Part shown: positions 48,409-61,601 of the stretch, in pieces
Numbering within the stretch: the stretch's first letter is position 1
How the letters are laid out: every line of letters starts with the position of its first letter
DNA from: Ictalurus punctatus
Lineage: Eukaryota > Chordata > Actinopteri > Siluriformes > Ictaluridae
Assembly (NCBI RefSeq): GCF_001660625.3
Contig: NC_030441.2
Coordinates: 5,008,501-5,072,500 of the forward strand
Reading direction: 5' to 3'
Length of the DNA stretch: 64,000 nt
The notes under the pieces: generated by a model
What the model saw: only the letters and a program-made list of their open reading frames with translations
The model's database searches: none
Told to the model about the DNA's origin: nothing
Translations under genes and position numbers: made by a program

Positions 48409-49856
48409 GTACCTTCCACTAATATTGGCACCCTTGGTAAATATGAGCAAAGAAGGATGTGAAAATGTGTCTTTATTGCTTAATGTTTTCATCGTTTGTT
48501 CAAAAATTTAACTCATGAATATCAACAATTGCTAATAGAACACAGGTTTATCAAAAAGAAATATGTTTGTTAAATATAGGTGTGCAACAATTATTGGCAC
48601 CCTTTTAGTCAATATTTTGTGCTACCTTCCTTTGCCAAGTTTACAGCTCTGAGACTTCTCCTATAATGCCTTATGAGGTAGGAGAATACATGGAAGGATC
48701 TGAGACCATTCCTCCATACAGAATATCTCCAGATCCTTCAAATTTTCACGTCCACACTGGTGGACTCTTCACTTCACCCTACATGGGTTTCAAGTCAGGG
48801 GACTGGGATGGCCATGGCAGGACCTTGATTTTGTGTTCTGTAAACCATTTTTGTCCATGATGCAATCCTAATAAATCCTAATAAAATGTGCAGGTCATCT
48901 GCAGAAAAATAGCCCCAAAACATTAAAGAGCCATCACCATATTTAACCATGGGCATGAGGTAATTTTCCATATGGCTACCTCTCTGTGTGCACCAAAACT
49001 ACCTCTGGTATTTATTGCTGAAAAGCTCTATTTTGGTTTCATCTGACCATAGAACCCGATCCCATTTGAAGTTCCATTAGTGTCTGGCAAACTGAAGAGA
49101 CCTGAGTTTGTTTTAGGATGAGAGTAGAAGTTTTTTTTTTTCTTGAAACCCAAAAAACTTGCTGAAAGAGGTGATTCGGATTGTAGTTTTGTACACTTTA
49201 TGACCCCAAGACTCAACTAACTCCTGCAATTCTCCAGCTGTGATCCTTGGAGATTTTTTGGTCACTTGAACCATCCTCTTTACAGTGCGTTGAGACAATA
49301 TAGACACACGTCCAATTCCAGGTTGATTCATATCATTTCCAGTTGACTGGAACTTAATTATTGCAGTGATGGTGAAAATGGCCATTTTCAGTGCTTGTAC
49401 TATTTTCTTATAGCCACTTCCCATTTTGTGAAGCTCAACAACTTTTGTTGCATATCACAGCTATATTCCTTGGTCTTCCACATTGTTATGAATGACTAAG
49501 GCAATTTGGCCTATGTGTTACCTGATATTTATATCCCTGTGAAACAGGAAGTCATAGTTGAAGAATTTCCTGGTCCTAGTCACTCAGGGGTACTAAAAAA
49601 ATGTAAAATATCAATGGGAATATAGCTCAAATATATATTTCTCATATGAATTCATAGGGGTGCAAATAATTGTTGCACACCTATAGTTAATAAAGATATA
49701 TTTTTTTAATACACCTGTGTTGTATTTGCACTTGTTTGATATCTATGAGTGCAGAAAATATTTGTGAATTTTCTTTAACGAATTTAACACAGCCTTCTTT
49801 GCTCAATTTTCTCATATTTACCAAGGGTGCCAATATTAGTGGAGGACACTGTACTG
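48409..49856 (-). mobile_element. Tc1-like element (GTACCTTCCAC family), both ends present
   Basis: Ends GTACCTTCCACTAATATTGG (48409) and inverse ccaatattagtggaggacac (ending near 49856), with TA on each side. The transposase is on the minus strand. The N-terminal part (49424-49113) reads MGSGYKKIVQALKMA and PGIGRVSILSQRT with a helix-turn-helix. Downstream the words caagtcaggggactgggatg match the DDE C-terminus. Frameshifts and deletions remove the central catalytic region, so the copy is inactive. It serves as the empty-site reference for the nested copy at 12970-13982. Confidence 0.85.
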
Positions 49857-49880
49857 TATGTATGTATGTGTGTATATATA

Positions 49881-50630
49881 CAGTATCTCACAAAAGTGAG
49901 TACAACAATCACATTTTTGTAAATATTTGATTATATCTTTTAAAATGACAACATTGTATATTTGCTGTCCCCTCAAAATAACTCAACACACAGCCATTAA
50001 TGTCTAAACTGCTGGCAACAAAGTGAGTACACCCCTAAGTGAAAATGTCCAAATTGGGCCCAATTAGCCATTTTCCCTCCCCAGTGTCATGTGACTTAGT
50101 GTTAGAAGGTCTCAGATGTGAATGGGGAGCAGGTGTGTTAAATTTCGTGTCATCGCTCTCACACTCCCTCAGAGTGGTCACTGGAAGTTCAACATGGTGG
50201 ACTAAACCCTATTGAGCATCTGTGGGGCATCCTCAAACATTAGGTGGAGAAGCACAAGGTCTCTAACATCCACCAGCTCCGTGATGTCGTCATGGAGGAG
50301 TGGAAGAGGACTCCAGTGGCAACCTGTGAAGCTCTGGTGAACTCCACGCTAAGGAGGGAAAATAATGGTGGCCACACAAAATTTGTCACTTTGGGCCCAA
50401 TTGGACATTTTCACTTAGGGGTGTGCTCACTTTTGTTGCCAGTGGTTTAGACATTAATGGCTGTGTGTTGAATTATTTTGAGGGGACAACAAATTTACAC
50501 TGTTTTACAAGCTGTACACTCACTATTTTACATTGTAGCAAAGTGTCATTTCTTCAGTGTTGTCACATTAAAAGTTATAATCAAATATTTACAAAAATGT
50601 GAGGGTTGTACTCACTTTTGTGAGATACTG
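49881..50630 (+). mobile_element. Tc1-like element (CAGTATCTCACAAAAG ends), internally deleted
   Basis: Inverted ends CAGTATCTCACAAAAGTGAG and its inverse, flanked by TA at 49879-49880 and 50631-50632. The end similarity continues inward for well over 100 bp (ccattaatgtctaaac, tcaaaataactcaacacac and their inverses), so the terminal repeats are long. Between them only the transposase C-terminus survives: GLNPIEHLWGILKH, stop, then VEKHKVSNIHQLRDVVMEEW (about 50195-50310), which holds the last Glu of the DDE triad. Everything upstream is deleted. Total 750 bp, non-autonomous. Confidence 0.85.
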
Positions 50631-50632
50631 TA

Positions 50633-51040
50633 TATATCTGTATGTGTGTTTGTGTGTGTTTGTGTGTGTGACCACATACTTGTAATAACTTGCACTGTGT
50701 CAGAATATGCTTTTGACGATAAGTATTGTCACATAGTAGATTATACAAACAGCTGAGGAAATCTTGGCACACACAACACATGCATGCATATACAAATTTA
50801 TATACAGTCATGCATGAGCACACTCAACATGTTTAACACATACACAAATACACATGCATGCATGAAAATATAAGCATGCCCACACTGCTGCTCCTAGCAT
50901 AAACACGTACATGTGCGCACACACTCATGCAGCACATTCTTTCGTTTAACCTGTTAAAGAGCACCTGTTTTCCTTCAGAGAAAACACACTGTACACTTTG
51001 CAAAAACATGGTGTGTGTGCGTGCGTGTGGGTGTGTGTGT
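50633..51040. other. unassigned background
   Basis: Short GT and CATG-rich stretches only. Confidence 0.4.
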
Positions 51041-51255
51041 GGCTCAGGTGGTAGGATGGGTTTCCCATTAATCTGGGTTTGGGGTTCAATTCCAGGCCCA
51101 CATGATGCCAAACTGTCCTTGGGCAAGACACTGAACCCCAAGTTGCTCCCAATGGCAGGCTAGCACCTTGCATGGCAACTCTGCTGTGTGTGTGAGAGTG
51201 AATGGGTGAATGAGACACCGTGTAAAGTGCTTTGTAAAACTGTTAATATATTACA
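51041..51255 (+). repeat. tRNA-derived SINE, copy 1
   Basis: A box region ggctcaggtggtaggatggg (51041) and B box ggttcaattcc (51083-51093) are spaced as in a tRNA. A body follows: cctgggcaagacactgaacc-like sequence at 51115-51138, tggcaactctgctgtg and gaatgggtgaatgagacac. The tail gtaaaactgttaatatatta runs into the Tc1 end. The same arrangement, inverted, is at 54700-54917. Confidence 0.75.
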
Positions 51256-51259
51256 CATA

Positions 51260-52312
51260 CTGGGGAAAATAAGTATTGGACACATCAACATTTTTTCAGT
51301 AAATATATTTCCAACGAGGCTATTCACATGAAATTTTATTTTCACCAGACATAAGTATTAACTCAAGATATCTGAAAATATAAAGAATTCACAACATTAA
51401 AGTCCTTAAATAAAGTTATGTGTAATAAAGTGGAATGACACAGGAAAAAAGTATTGAACATGTTTTTCAAGAAAAAGAGCTTTTTTAAGAAAAAGCAGGT
51501 CTCCAAGGCAAGGTAAGATAAGGAACCAGTTGAAATCCGTAAGTAATTATACCCCTTATCTGTGAAATTAATATCAGCTGGGTTAGTAAATTGATGAAAA
51601 GAGAGCAAAAAGCTCTCCCAAGACTTCTGCAAAGTTATTGTTGTGAAACATATCGATGGAATCGGATAGAGACATATTTCAAAACTTCTGAATCTTCCAG
51701 TAAGCATAAGAATCAGAAGAGTAGCCCAAGAGCCAAGGACCACTCAGAAAGAGCTCCAGAAAAACTTTGAGGCAGGAGGTACCCTCATCACAGAGAAAAC
51801 GATAGGCAATGCACTCCACTGCTCGTGCTCACCCTTCAAGACTCCATTACTAAAGGAAAGGCATGCTCATTTAAAGTTTGTTACAACTCATTTGGAAAAG
51901 CCTATGAAATACTGGGAGAATGTAGTCTGGTCAGACAAGAGCAAAATTGAATTTTTTGGCTGCTGTACTACATACCATGTTTGGAGAAGAAATGGCACTG
52001 CACGTCACCCTTAAAACACTATACCAACAGTAAAGTTTGGAGGTGGAAGCATCATGGTTTCGGATAGTTTTTCATCGCATGGTACTGGCAGACTTCATTA
52101 AAGTAATGATGAATGGATTTCTTTATCAGGAGATTCTTGAGATGAATCTGCTGCCATCCCCCAGGATGATGAAAATGAGATGTAGGTGGACCTTCCAGCA
52201 GGACAACGATCCAAAGCATACAGCAAAGGAAACTCTCAATTGGTTTCAGAGGGAAAAAAAATCAAGGTGTTAGAATGGCCCAGTCAATCACCTGACTTGA
52301 ATCCAATTGACC
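51260..52312 (+). mobile_element. Tc1-like element (CAGTGGGG family), 3' truncated
   Basis: Starts CTGGGGAAAATAAGTATTGG right after the SINE tail. Transposase remnants run through the element: KELQKNFEAGG-type sequence (about 51745), WSDKSKIEFFGC (51931), VWRRNGTA (51980), then WTFQQDNDPKHTAKETLNWF (about 52190-52250) and EWPSQSPDLNPID (about 52274-52312). It breaks at the final Glu position, so the 3' end and terminal repeat are missing. Several frameshifts are present. Confidence 0.8.
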
Positions 52313-52799
52313 AAGATTAGTCATTGACAATTAGTCATAGATCATTATGTAGGTCTGAGTACGGTATTCAGAACAATGCTTTGGTCTGAAATGGTAATCT
52401 TGATAATTGAAATTGGCCTTATGGATATTCCCAATTATCCAGCTCATAGAAAGTGGATGGAACACCATAGTGTGACAAATCCAGAGTTTCAAATATACAG
52501 TATGTCAAATAAGGTTATTGAAATGTGTATATACTGAAATGAAAATTCAAGGCATTCAACTGCATCTTGCTGTTTTTTTTTTTCTTGCTAGCAGTTCCAC
52601 TCCTGGCCAACTAAAAATGTGAAATATACAAGTAAAGCTCCTGCACCAGACAGAGCTGTTCTTAAAGAATCAGGAGGAGCCTGGAGGCTTAAGCCCTTTC
52701 CCTGGAAGACAAGATCGAGCTGTATGTCTTTTCTCTGGATCTAAGGCTCAAATCATGCTATTTAAAGGAAAAAGGAATCTATAAAAGGATTGACTGAGC
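52313..52799. other. unassigned background
   Basis: No gene or element seen. Confidence 0.4.
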
Positions 52800-53236
52800 A
52801 AAACAGAAAAATATAAGTAGGTGATGGAAACAGGAATATAAAAAAAACAGAAGAAAAAAATAATGAGAATAAAAGAAACAAAGAAAATATTGTAGCAAAA
52901 GAGAAAAGAAATAGAAATAGAATTTTCTAGAAATTTTCTAAAATGTTCTAGAAATAGAAACAGAATAAAAATGTGGAAAATAGAAAATAAGACAAAAATA
53001 AAGAAAGAATGCAGAAAAAAGATGGAGGGAGAAAAATATATAAAGAAGAGGGGGGAGTGAGTAAGAAAAAAGAAAAAAGGAATGAAAAAGAAAGAAAGAA
53101 AGCTAATAAAGCATTGATGGAGTGAGAGAAAGAAAATGAAACAGAAACATAATTTCTAAAATAAAAAAAAAAAAAATAGAAAAAGCAAAAATGGAAAATA
53201 ATATAGAAGGCATAGAAATTAAGAGAAGAAAAGTAG
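52800..53236. repeat. purine-rich tract related to 60063-60780
   Basis: A/G-rich strand. The word attgatggagtgagagaaag followed by aaaatgaaacagaaacata (53113-53150) is a relative of attgatggagg-gagaaag at 60399 and 60738. Confidence 0.6.
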
Positions 53237-54297
<1,061 letters not shown>

Positions 54298-54693
54298 ATC
54301 TTGGGAGAGCCCTTTGCTTTACCCGTCATGAGATGTTTCTTGCATGCCACATTGGTAATGAAAAGCCTTTTACAGACCATAAATATTCTAACCCAACTGG
54401 TATAAATTTGCACAGATATGTGGTATAATTACTTATGGATTCAGCTGGTTCCTTGCCTTACCTTGCCTTGCCTTGGAAAACTGCTTTTTATTAGTGTGTT
54501 CAATACTGTTTTCCTTGTCATTCCACTTTATTACACATAACTTTATTTAAGGACTTTAATGTTGTGTATTCTTTATATTTCCAGATTTCTTGAGTTAATA
54601 ATTATGTCTGGTGAAAATTTCATGTGAATAGCCTCATTGGAAATATATTTGCTGAAAAAATGTTGACACATCCAATACTTATTTTCCCCAGTG
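54298..54693 (-). mobile_element. Tc1-like element (CAGTGGGG family), 5'-end fragment, inverted
   Basis: The inverse of the first 400 bp of the family, ending attttccccagtg at 54693. It begins inside the transposase start (gcatgccacattggtaatg corresponds to the N-terminal region of the 13264-13635 copy). The rest of the element is missing. Confidence 0.8.
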
Positions 54694-54917
54694 TATGTAA
54701 TATATTAGCAGTTCTACAAACCATTTTAAACTGTGTCTCATTCACCCATTCACTCACACACCAATGACAGCAGAGCTGCCAAGGAAGGTGCTACTCTGCC
54801 ATTAGGACCAACTTGGGTTCATTGTCTTCCCCAAGGACACATTGGCATCGTGTCGGCCTGGAATCGAACCCCCAATCCTGCGATTAGTAGAAAACTCTCT
54901 CTACCACCTGAGCCACA
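54694..54917 (-). repeat. tRNA-derived SINE, copy 2, inverted
   Basis: Inverse B box ggaatcgaacc (about 54860) and inverse A box ctaccacctgagcc (54901-54914). The body matches the SINE at 51041. The tail (tgtaatatattagcagttct, inverse) meets the Tc1 end exactly as in copy 1. Confidence 0.75.
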
Positions 54918-54929
54918 GCCATGTCTGCT

Positions 54930-55160
54930 TACTTCTATTTATCCAGTTGTCTATGGCTGGTTCCCCCGGACCATAGATGGAGATGAGGCTTGTACCTTAA
55001 CACACAGGAAGGGAGTGAGACCTGTGGATGAATGGATCAGGGAGTTCTGAGCATTATCTATCCAAGGTAGTTACCAGGATCAATCTCATAGAAACTTTCC
55101 CATTTCTTGGTTCAGATGTTCTGCTTGTCTATTGGACTGGGGGTGTTAACCTGAAACAGA
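54930..55160 (-). pseudogene. Ty3/gypsy integrase C-terminal fragment
   Basis: On the minus strand, PQSNRQAEHLNQEMGKF (about 55138-55088) matches the end of the integrase core around its final Glu. Frameshifted pieces equivalent to NSLIHSSTG (about 55045-55020) and CVLRYKPHL (about 55005-54980) follow. Many frameshifts. Probably the downstream part of the same gypsy copy whose RT lies at 59374-60062. Confidence 0.7.
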
Positions 55161-55369
55161 CTGATATTGATATTAAGCATGTGCAAAAGTCATGCCAGAT
55201 ATGTGAAATAAACTGACACACACCTGTGTGTAAAGAAACAAAAAGACGCTTCATTTCTTCGCTATCTTTACTCAAAATCTCAGAAGTTTTCTATCCCTTT
55301 AAAAAAAGAGAGAAAAAAATAAAAAAAAAAAGGAATGAGCAAGAGAGAAAATATGAGTGAGTACTCCGG
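55161..55369. other. junction region between gypsy and DIRS sequences
   Basis: Includes an A-rich patch at 55300-55335. No motif recognised. Confidence 0.4.
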
Positions 55370-55936
55370 TAATTAGGGGGGCCGGCTTTGCCATCCAATC
55401 CACCGTGTAAGGCTACCGTGGCATTGGTGGGCAAGGCCTATGCAGTAGTAGTCTTGCTTGTGGGTCACTGCAGACAATGGCAGTGTTGCAGGCCTACCAA
55501 ACAGACCTGCTGAGTGAGCTCGACATATGGCGGTATTCAGCCAGTTCCTTCCCTGTTGTCTCGAGTTCACCTGGGCATCCACGAGTAGAGCCCAGGCCAG
55601 TACTAGTGCAAGGGAGACCCAGAAGGCGAGGTTGGCGGGCTCACCCAGAAGGTGAGCCCGCCAACCCTCACAGACAGCCAGGGGAACTGGGCGGCCACAG
55701 TTGCGGCCTGCTACTAGGCCTGATCTGAGAATGGTCATAAAGGCCAAGCAGGCAAAGAAGAGTGGTCCTGAAGGGCTGTGGAGGGACGTATCAGGGGACA
55801 TGAGGTTGTTAGGGCAGTTAGCCCCCAGTGCTACTGTAGGGGCAAGGTAGCCAAGGTTGTCCCAAGTTTTCAGTATTCTCTGGTCGGTGAGCTGTCACAG
55901 GGCAACGAAAATCTGATGCTTTCCCTCCAATAGAAT

Positions 55937-56620
55937 GTGGAAAAGTTAACGTCACTAAAGGACCATCTGGCAGCATTGAAACTACTGCCAAATGTGTCTC
56001 TATGGGTTCTGTCTACCATAGTAAAGGGTTATCGGGTCCAGTTCACAGCTCGACCCCCCCTGGTTCAGAGGTGTGCTCATCACAGTAGTCAGTACAGACC
56101 AGAGCCCAACATTAGCATAGGAAGTAAGATCCCACTTGGATAAAGGGGCCATAGAAAATGTATCCCGTTCCCCAAGGGAGGAAGGTTTTCACAGCCGTTA
56201 TTTCCTGGTGTGCAAAAAATAGGAGTATGCGGCCAATTTTAGATCTGCGTCATCTGAACTGTACTTTTCGGACATACAGGTCCAAGATGCTGATGCCCAA
56301 ACTTATCGTGCCACAGATTCAGTTTGAGGACTGGTTTGTGACGATAGATCTAAAAAAGGTGCATATTTCCACATAGAAATATCGCTAGCTTTATCCCCTC
56401 GCACCTTCACAAAGTGCATGGATGTCACTCTTACTCCAATGTGACTCCAGGGTGTCCGTGTACTAAACTACCTGAATGACTGGTTAATTCTAGCACGATC
56501 CAGGGAACTGGCGGTTCAACATCGAGATGTTGTTCTCGCCCACATGAAGAGCTTGGGGCTCAGGTTGAACGTTAGAAAAGTATGCTTTCCCCAGTGCAGT
56601 GGACAACTTTTCTAGGGATT
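55937..56620 (+). pseudogene. DIRS reverse transcriptase, broken
   Basis: Starts with LTSLKDHLAALKLL and GYRVQFTARPPLV. RPILDLRHLN follows (56225-56260), then FEDWFVTIDLKK with the first catalytic Asp (about 56325-56355), and VLNYLNDWLILA (about 56460-56495). In the last motif the usual Y-L-D-D of DIRS RTs reads Y-L-N-D, so a catalytic Asp is lost. Several stops (for example after KKVHIST). Confidence 0.75.
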
Positions 56621-56910
56621 ATAAGTATTCTACTACGAGGAGGGCATTTCTATCCCCAACATGCGTAGGGTTAATCCTATCAACACTGAGCAAGATAAAG
56701 CTGGATCTTAGGAGACTATTGGTACTTATGGGCCTATTGCACAGGTGACCGTTCAGTGGCGGCTGAGAAGTTGGGGGTTTCGTCCAAGGACGAAACCTCT
56801 GAGAATAATCAGTGCCACACAGTGATACCTACGTGCTCTGAGAATTTGAGTGTCTCCGGCTTCTAGCCTTGTGTCACACTCTAGGGGTGTCTCCTTAGCG
56901 CAAGACGGTA

Positions 56911-57605
56911 ATGACAGACACCTCCCTCACAGGCTGGAGCGTGGTCTTAGACAGCTCTCCAGCTCACGGTCTCTGGTGCGGCCCTCATCTGGAGCAGCAT
57001 ATAAATTGCCTAGGTAGGTCGGCCATATTTCTAGCACTGAAATTCCTTCTTCCTCAATTGAGAGGTCACCATGTGTTTACAGACAACCCACCAGTGGTTT
57101 CATATATTGACCACCAGGGAGGATTATGTCCATGCCCCCTGTTCAGGCAGGCGAAACTAATTCATCTCTGCGCAGAAGAAAAGTTTGCCAGTGAGTGCAA
57201 TGTACATTCTGGGAATATGGGGCAGACATCCTGTTGAGGCAGGGGCTGAAGCCTAGGAATTGGTTGGCTCCATCCACAAGTGGTGGAGTCCATATGACGA
57301 GGTTTGGTCAAGCGGAACTGCATGTGTTCGTATCCAAGGAGACAACACATGGCCCGCTGTGGTTTGCCCTCACTCCTCCTGCACAATTAGGGCTGGACGC
57401 CATGGTGCACATGTGGCCGAGGTCACATCTGTACGCTTTTTTCCCCCCATCGCTCTGGTCCCACAAGTTCTAGCAAGAGTTTCCCAAGATAGTCTATGTC
57501 TGCTGCTAGTAGCACCTTATTGGCGAGCTCGAATATGGTTCTCAGAGATAATATCCCTGCTAGATGGCATTCCTTGGGAGATTCCCATCTGTAGGGATCC
57601 ACAGT
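56911..57605 (+). pseudogene. DIRS RNase H and adjacent domain, broken
   Basis: TDTSLTGWSVVLDSSPAHG (from 56914) and HINCLGRSAIFLALKF are the start of the RNase H fold. FTDNPPVVSYIDHQGG (57077-57124) contains the TDN motif. Downstream, ADILLRQGLKPR, GPLWFALTPPAQLGLDAMV and LLLVAPYWRARIWFSEIISL match the region between RNase H and recombinase in fish DIRS elements. Frameshifts near 57160 and 57455. Confidence 0.75.
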
Positions 57606-57608
57606 AGA

Positions 57609-58367
57609 CCCAGTGAACTGCGCAATAGCTACAGTCCTGGAGTTCTTACAAGAACATTTCCCAGCAGGATGGGCTCCTTCTACAATCAGGGTTTATGTGG
57701 CCATCATTTCGGCCAGCCAAGCCCCTGTTGATGGAGCCTCTGTGGGGCAACATCCTCTAACTTCGAAGTTTATGCGTGGTGTCAGGCTGCTGAGGCCCAT
57801 CTGCAGGCCTCGCATACTTTCCTGGGATCTTTCTGTTGTCCTGGAAGGTCTGTCAGGTGCCCCATTTGAGCCTTTAGAGTGGATCTACTGTCTGAAGCTG
57901 GAGGGCTGATTTATCACCCTCAGCCAGAACTATGGAAACTGTGGGTCTGGCCCCTGAGGGGCACCAGCTCATAGATTCTAGTCTCACAACTGAGGCTGTA
58001 GAGAGCATATTAAATGCTAGAGCACATCCATGAGGAAATTGTGTGCACTCAAGTGGCAGCTTTTTGTCTTGTGGTGCGAGGAACGTCAGCTAGACCCAGT
58101 GAACTGTGCAATAGCTACAGTCCTGGAGTTCTTACAACAACGTTTCTCAGTGGGGTGCTCTACTTCTACAACCAGGGTTTACATGGCCACCATTTTGGTC
58201 AGCCATGCCCATGTTGATGGAGCCTCTGTGGGGCAACATCCTCTAACTTCAAGGTTCATTCATGGTGTCAGGCGGCTAAGGCCGGTCTGCAGGCCGCGCA
58301 TACAATCCTGGGACCTTTGTGTGGTCCTGGAAGGTCTGTCAGGGGCCCCATTTGAGCCCTTAGTGTC
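57609..58367 (+). repeat. direct duplication inside the DIRS recombinase region
   Basis: About 270 bp at 57609-57878 (gtgaactgcgcaatagctac onwards) recurs at 58098-58367 with roughly 10-15% difference, 489 bp apart. Both copies encode the N-terminal SAM-like part of the recombinase. Confidence 0.85.
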
Positions 58368-58851
58368 AGCCTCTGAGAAGCTTCTGACTCTAAAAGAAGC
58401 TCTTCTGCTGGCCCTGACATCTCTCAAGCGAGTAGGAGATCTACAAGCTCTCTCTGTTGTCCCTTCCTGCCTTGACTTTGCCCCTGGATTAACTAAGGCC
58501 TTCCTGTATCCTATGCCGGATTATATTCCTAAAGTGCCTACATTGGCTGCCCACACTGTGGTGTTGCAGGCTTTCTCCCCTCCTCCATTCCCCACACCAG
58601 AATAAGAGAGAATGCACCTGCTGTGTCCAGTAAGGGCTCTCAGTACTTACATCCACCGCTCCGGCCAGTGGCGTAAGTTGGAGCAGCTGCTGGTCTGCAT
58701 TGGCAGTGACAGTAGAGGTGATGCTATATCAAAGCAGCACATCTCTAATTGGAAAGTGGAAGCAATCTCTATTGCTTATGAGGCGCATGGTCTCACTATG
58801 ACTTTGGGCATAAGGGCTCATTCCACTAGGGCGGTCGCCTCCGCGAAGTAG
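58030..58851 (+). pseudogene. DIRS tyrosine recombinase, partial
   Basis: Open 58030-58605 (191 residues). The N-terminal part, LCALKWQLFVLWCEERQLDP, is the core-binding domain. LLLALTSLKRVGDLQALSV (about 58405-58460) carries the box I Arg. After a stop at 58603 the frame resumes (58612-58851) with MHLLCPVRALSTYIHRSGQW. IRAHSTRAVASA (about 58810-58845) is the box II H-x-x-R. The expected block with the catalytic Tyr after it is not recognisable; the sequence runs instead into the terminal region. The copy at 32740-33410 lacks it too, so this may be a property of the subfamily. Confidence 0.75.
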
Positions 58852-59229
58852 GTATCCTTACAGGATGTGTTTGCTGGTCTATGCCACACACATTCATTTG
58901 TTATTATAGCCTGGATATTCATTCTACCCCGGGCTCAAGTGTCTTGCAGTGACCCTCGAGCTTGGGGCTTTGTGAACAGGCCATACCCTCGGTATGACGG
59001 AGCGGGTATTCTCATTCCCATAGTGTTATGCTAAAGGCAACTTCGAAGTTCCCTTTGAAAGGGAACGTCTGGGTTACGCATGTAACCCTGTTCCCTGAGA
59101 AGGGATCGTTGAAGGGATCATTGCGTAGCTGTGTCATACCAGGCAGGCCTGTGAATTGCTGATGGCACAATTCACAGGTGCCATATTTATATCACGTGAC
59201 GCGCTTAAATGCCCCTGCACCTGATCATG

Positions 59230-59260
59230 GCAGGCCTATAAATAGGCATGATTTTACACA
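59230..59260 (+). promoter_or_regulatory. TATA-like motif in the DIRS terminal region
   Basis: caggcctataaataggcatg. The same motif lies at the 5' end of the other copy (about 34505-34520, inverse). Confidence 0.5.
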
Positions 59261-59373
59261 AGCTTCAGATGCTGGTCACGTGCGACACGCTCCCCATAGT
59301 GTTATAGTAAAGGCAACATCTCGTTCCCTACTCAGCGAACAGGGTTACATGCATAACTCGGACATTTCGCCAT

Positions 59374-60062
59374 TCCTTGATAGCAAAGAGTTCTCAGTTC
59401 CCCACATCATGTTTTCTTTTTGCCTCTGTCAATTTCCTTCAGAGAAGCCACAAGGGTATAGTTTGGTAGGATCTCCACGACAGTGGGAATAATACTGCCC
59501 CCACTCCATTCTGTACCTTGACGATTAACTGGAGAGAGGGGTCAGGGTGATGGAGGATGGGTGCAGTGGTAAACTGGTCTTTGAATGTTATAAAGGCTTT
59601 TTCTGCTACTTCTGTCTATCTTGTGCTTTTCCTTGAGAAGAGAAGTCAAAGGTGCTGCCAGTGAGCTGAACCTCAAAGGATCCACTGAAAAAAACTTGGT
59701 AAAAGCCAGAAACCATAGCAACTCCTTTGTGGTTCGGGTTGTGACTGGGACATGTCTGCCTCCACCTTGCTCTGGTGCATTTTTACTCCACTCTCATGTA
59801 GGATATATCCCAGATCTGACCCTATTGTAAAATTCACATTTCCCCAGTTTTGCACAGAGATAGTTTTTGGAGAGCTGCGTGTACCTGTTGAATGTATTCT
59901 TCAGATGTAAAGAAGATTAGAATGTCATTAACATAGAAGATAACACAGCAATTCAGGACCTCTCAGAGGTTTCCAATGGCCTAGAAAACAAATGGTGTGT
60001 TTATGAGGCCATATGGCATTACCAAATATTTGCAGTGGCTAGAATTTGGAATGAAGGCCATC
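59374..60062 (-). pseudogene. Ty3/gypsy reverse transcriptase and RNase H, broken
   Basis: Minus strand from 60062. KMAFIPNSSHCKYLVMPYGL with a frame-continuing INTPFVF comes first, then VIFYVNDILIFFTS (about 59960-59920), where the catalytic Y-x-D-D reads Y-V-N-D. Further on are KCEF-type pieces, TKELLWFLAFTKFF, RFSSLAAPLTSLLK and AFITFKDQFTTAPILHHPDP (about 59590-59530). RNase H words DVGNELFAIKEWRN end at the DIRS junction (about 59374). Multiple frameshifts and stops. Confidence 0.8.
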
Positions 60063-60930
<868 letters not shown>

Positions 60931-61601
60931 AAGCACATGAGGGCTGTAGGGAAAAGAGAGATGTCTTTGTTGTGTGTGATCCTTTGTGCTGTACTTGCTA
61001 GTGTAAAGCTCCTGATGGAGTGGCTGAGAGCTGAAAAACATCCGCTCAGATTTCTCGAGAAAATCCCACAGAAGCGTATGCTACATCAGCCTTGGGCCAG
61101 ATGCCGTGTCTGTGCATGTCTCCGAGCTGACTCGCATTCCAGATCCTGCAGATATGCTTGTTCTTCATCATTCCACATCACTCAATCTTTATCTCTTTAT
61201 CCCTCTCTCGCTTTGAAGTGTGCGGTCACTGCTCTAAAAAGCCTGGGTGAAGCAGATGATTCAACACATACACATGCAAAACATTATCATCTGTATTGAC
61301 CACATCCTGTTAATTAGGAATAAAACAAACGAGGGTGGAGTTACTGGAGATTATTTTCCCATAACATCATGTCCCCAAGTGGTTTATTCCTCTTATACCA
61401 CAGCAATTTGTAGCTTATTAAACAATATCATACTTTTTATTCATTTATAGTTAATGCTGTGGAAACTACAGCTGGAAATATTGTCTGAGCCATGCGGTTA
61501 TACGAAAACAATGCACACCTTCTGACACATCGGATTTGAGCATACCGCCATATACCACGTGCTGTGGTATAAAGAAAATTAATCAACACCGTCTGACCAA
61601 T
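60931..61601. other. unassigned background
   Basis: Contains an open frame 60937-61299 (120 codons) without recognisable domain. It begins inside the purine tract and I regard it as chance. The words at 61500-61600 (ccttctgacacatcgg, gtctgaccaat) are the dispersed repeat into which the next LTR inserted. Confidence 0.4.

Larger units (their letters stand above)
55370..59373 (+). mobile_element. DIRS-like retrotransposon, 5' truncated, inserted in a gypsy element
   Basis: Order on +: gag remnant (55370-55930), RT (about 55937-56620), RNase H and following domain (56911-57605), tyrosine recombinase (57610-58860) and terminal region (about 59000-59373). The near-palindrome gttcccttt-g-aaagggaac lies at 59049-59067 and a TATA region (cctataaataggc) at about 59236. 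Homology with the copy at 32429-34614 begins at ggggggccggcttt (55376), so the promoter and gag start are missing. Stops and frameshifts occur in every domain. DIRS elements use a tyrosine recombinase instead of an integrase, and none of these genes is intact here. Confidence 0.85.

Noticed and set aside
60937..61299. 120-codon ORF with a hydrophobic N-terminus resembling a small secreted protein
   Set aside because: It starts in the purine-rich repeat, shows no domain, and lies in unconserved-looking sequence. The length is within chance for this window.
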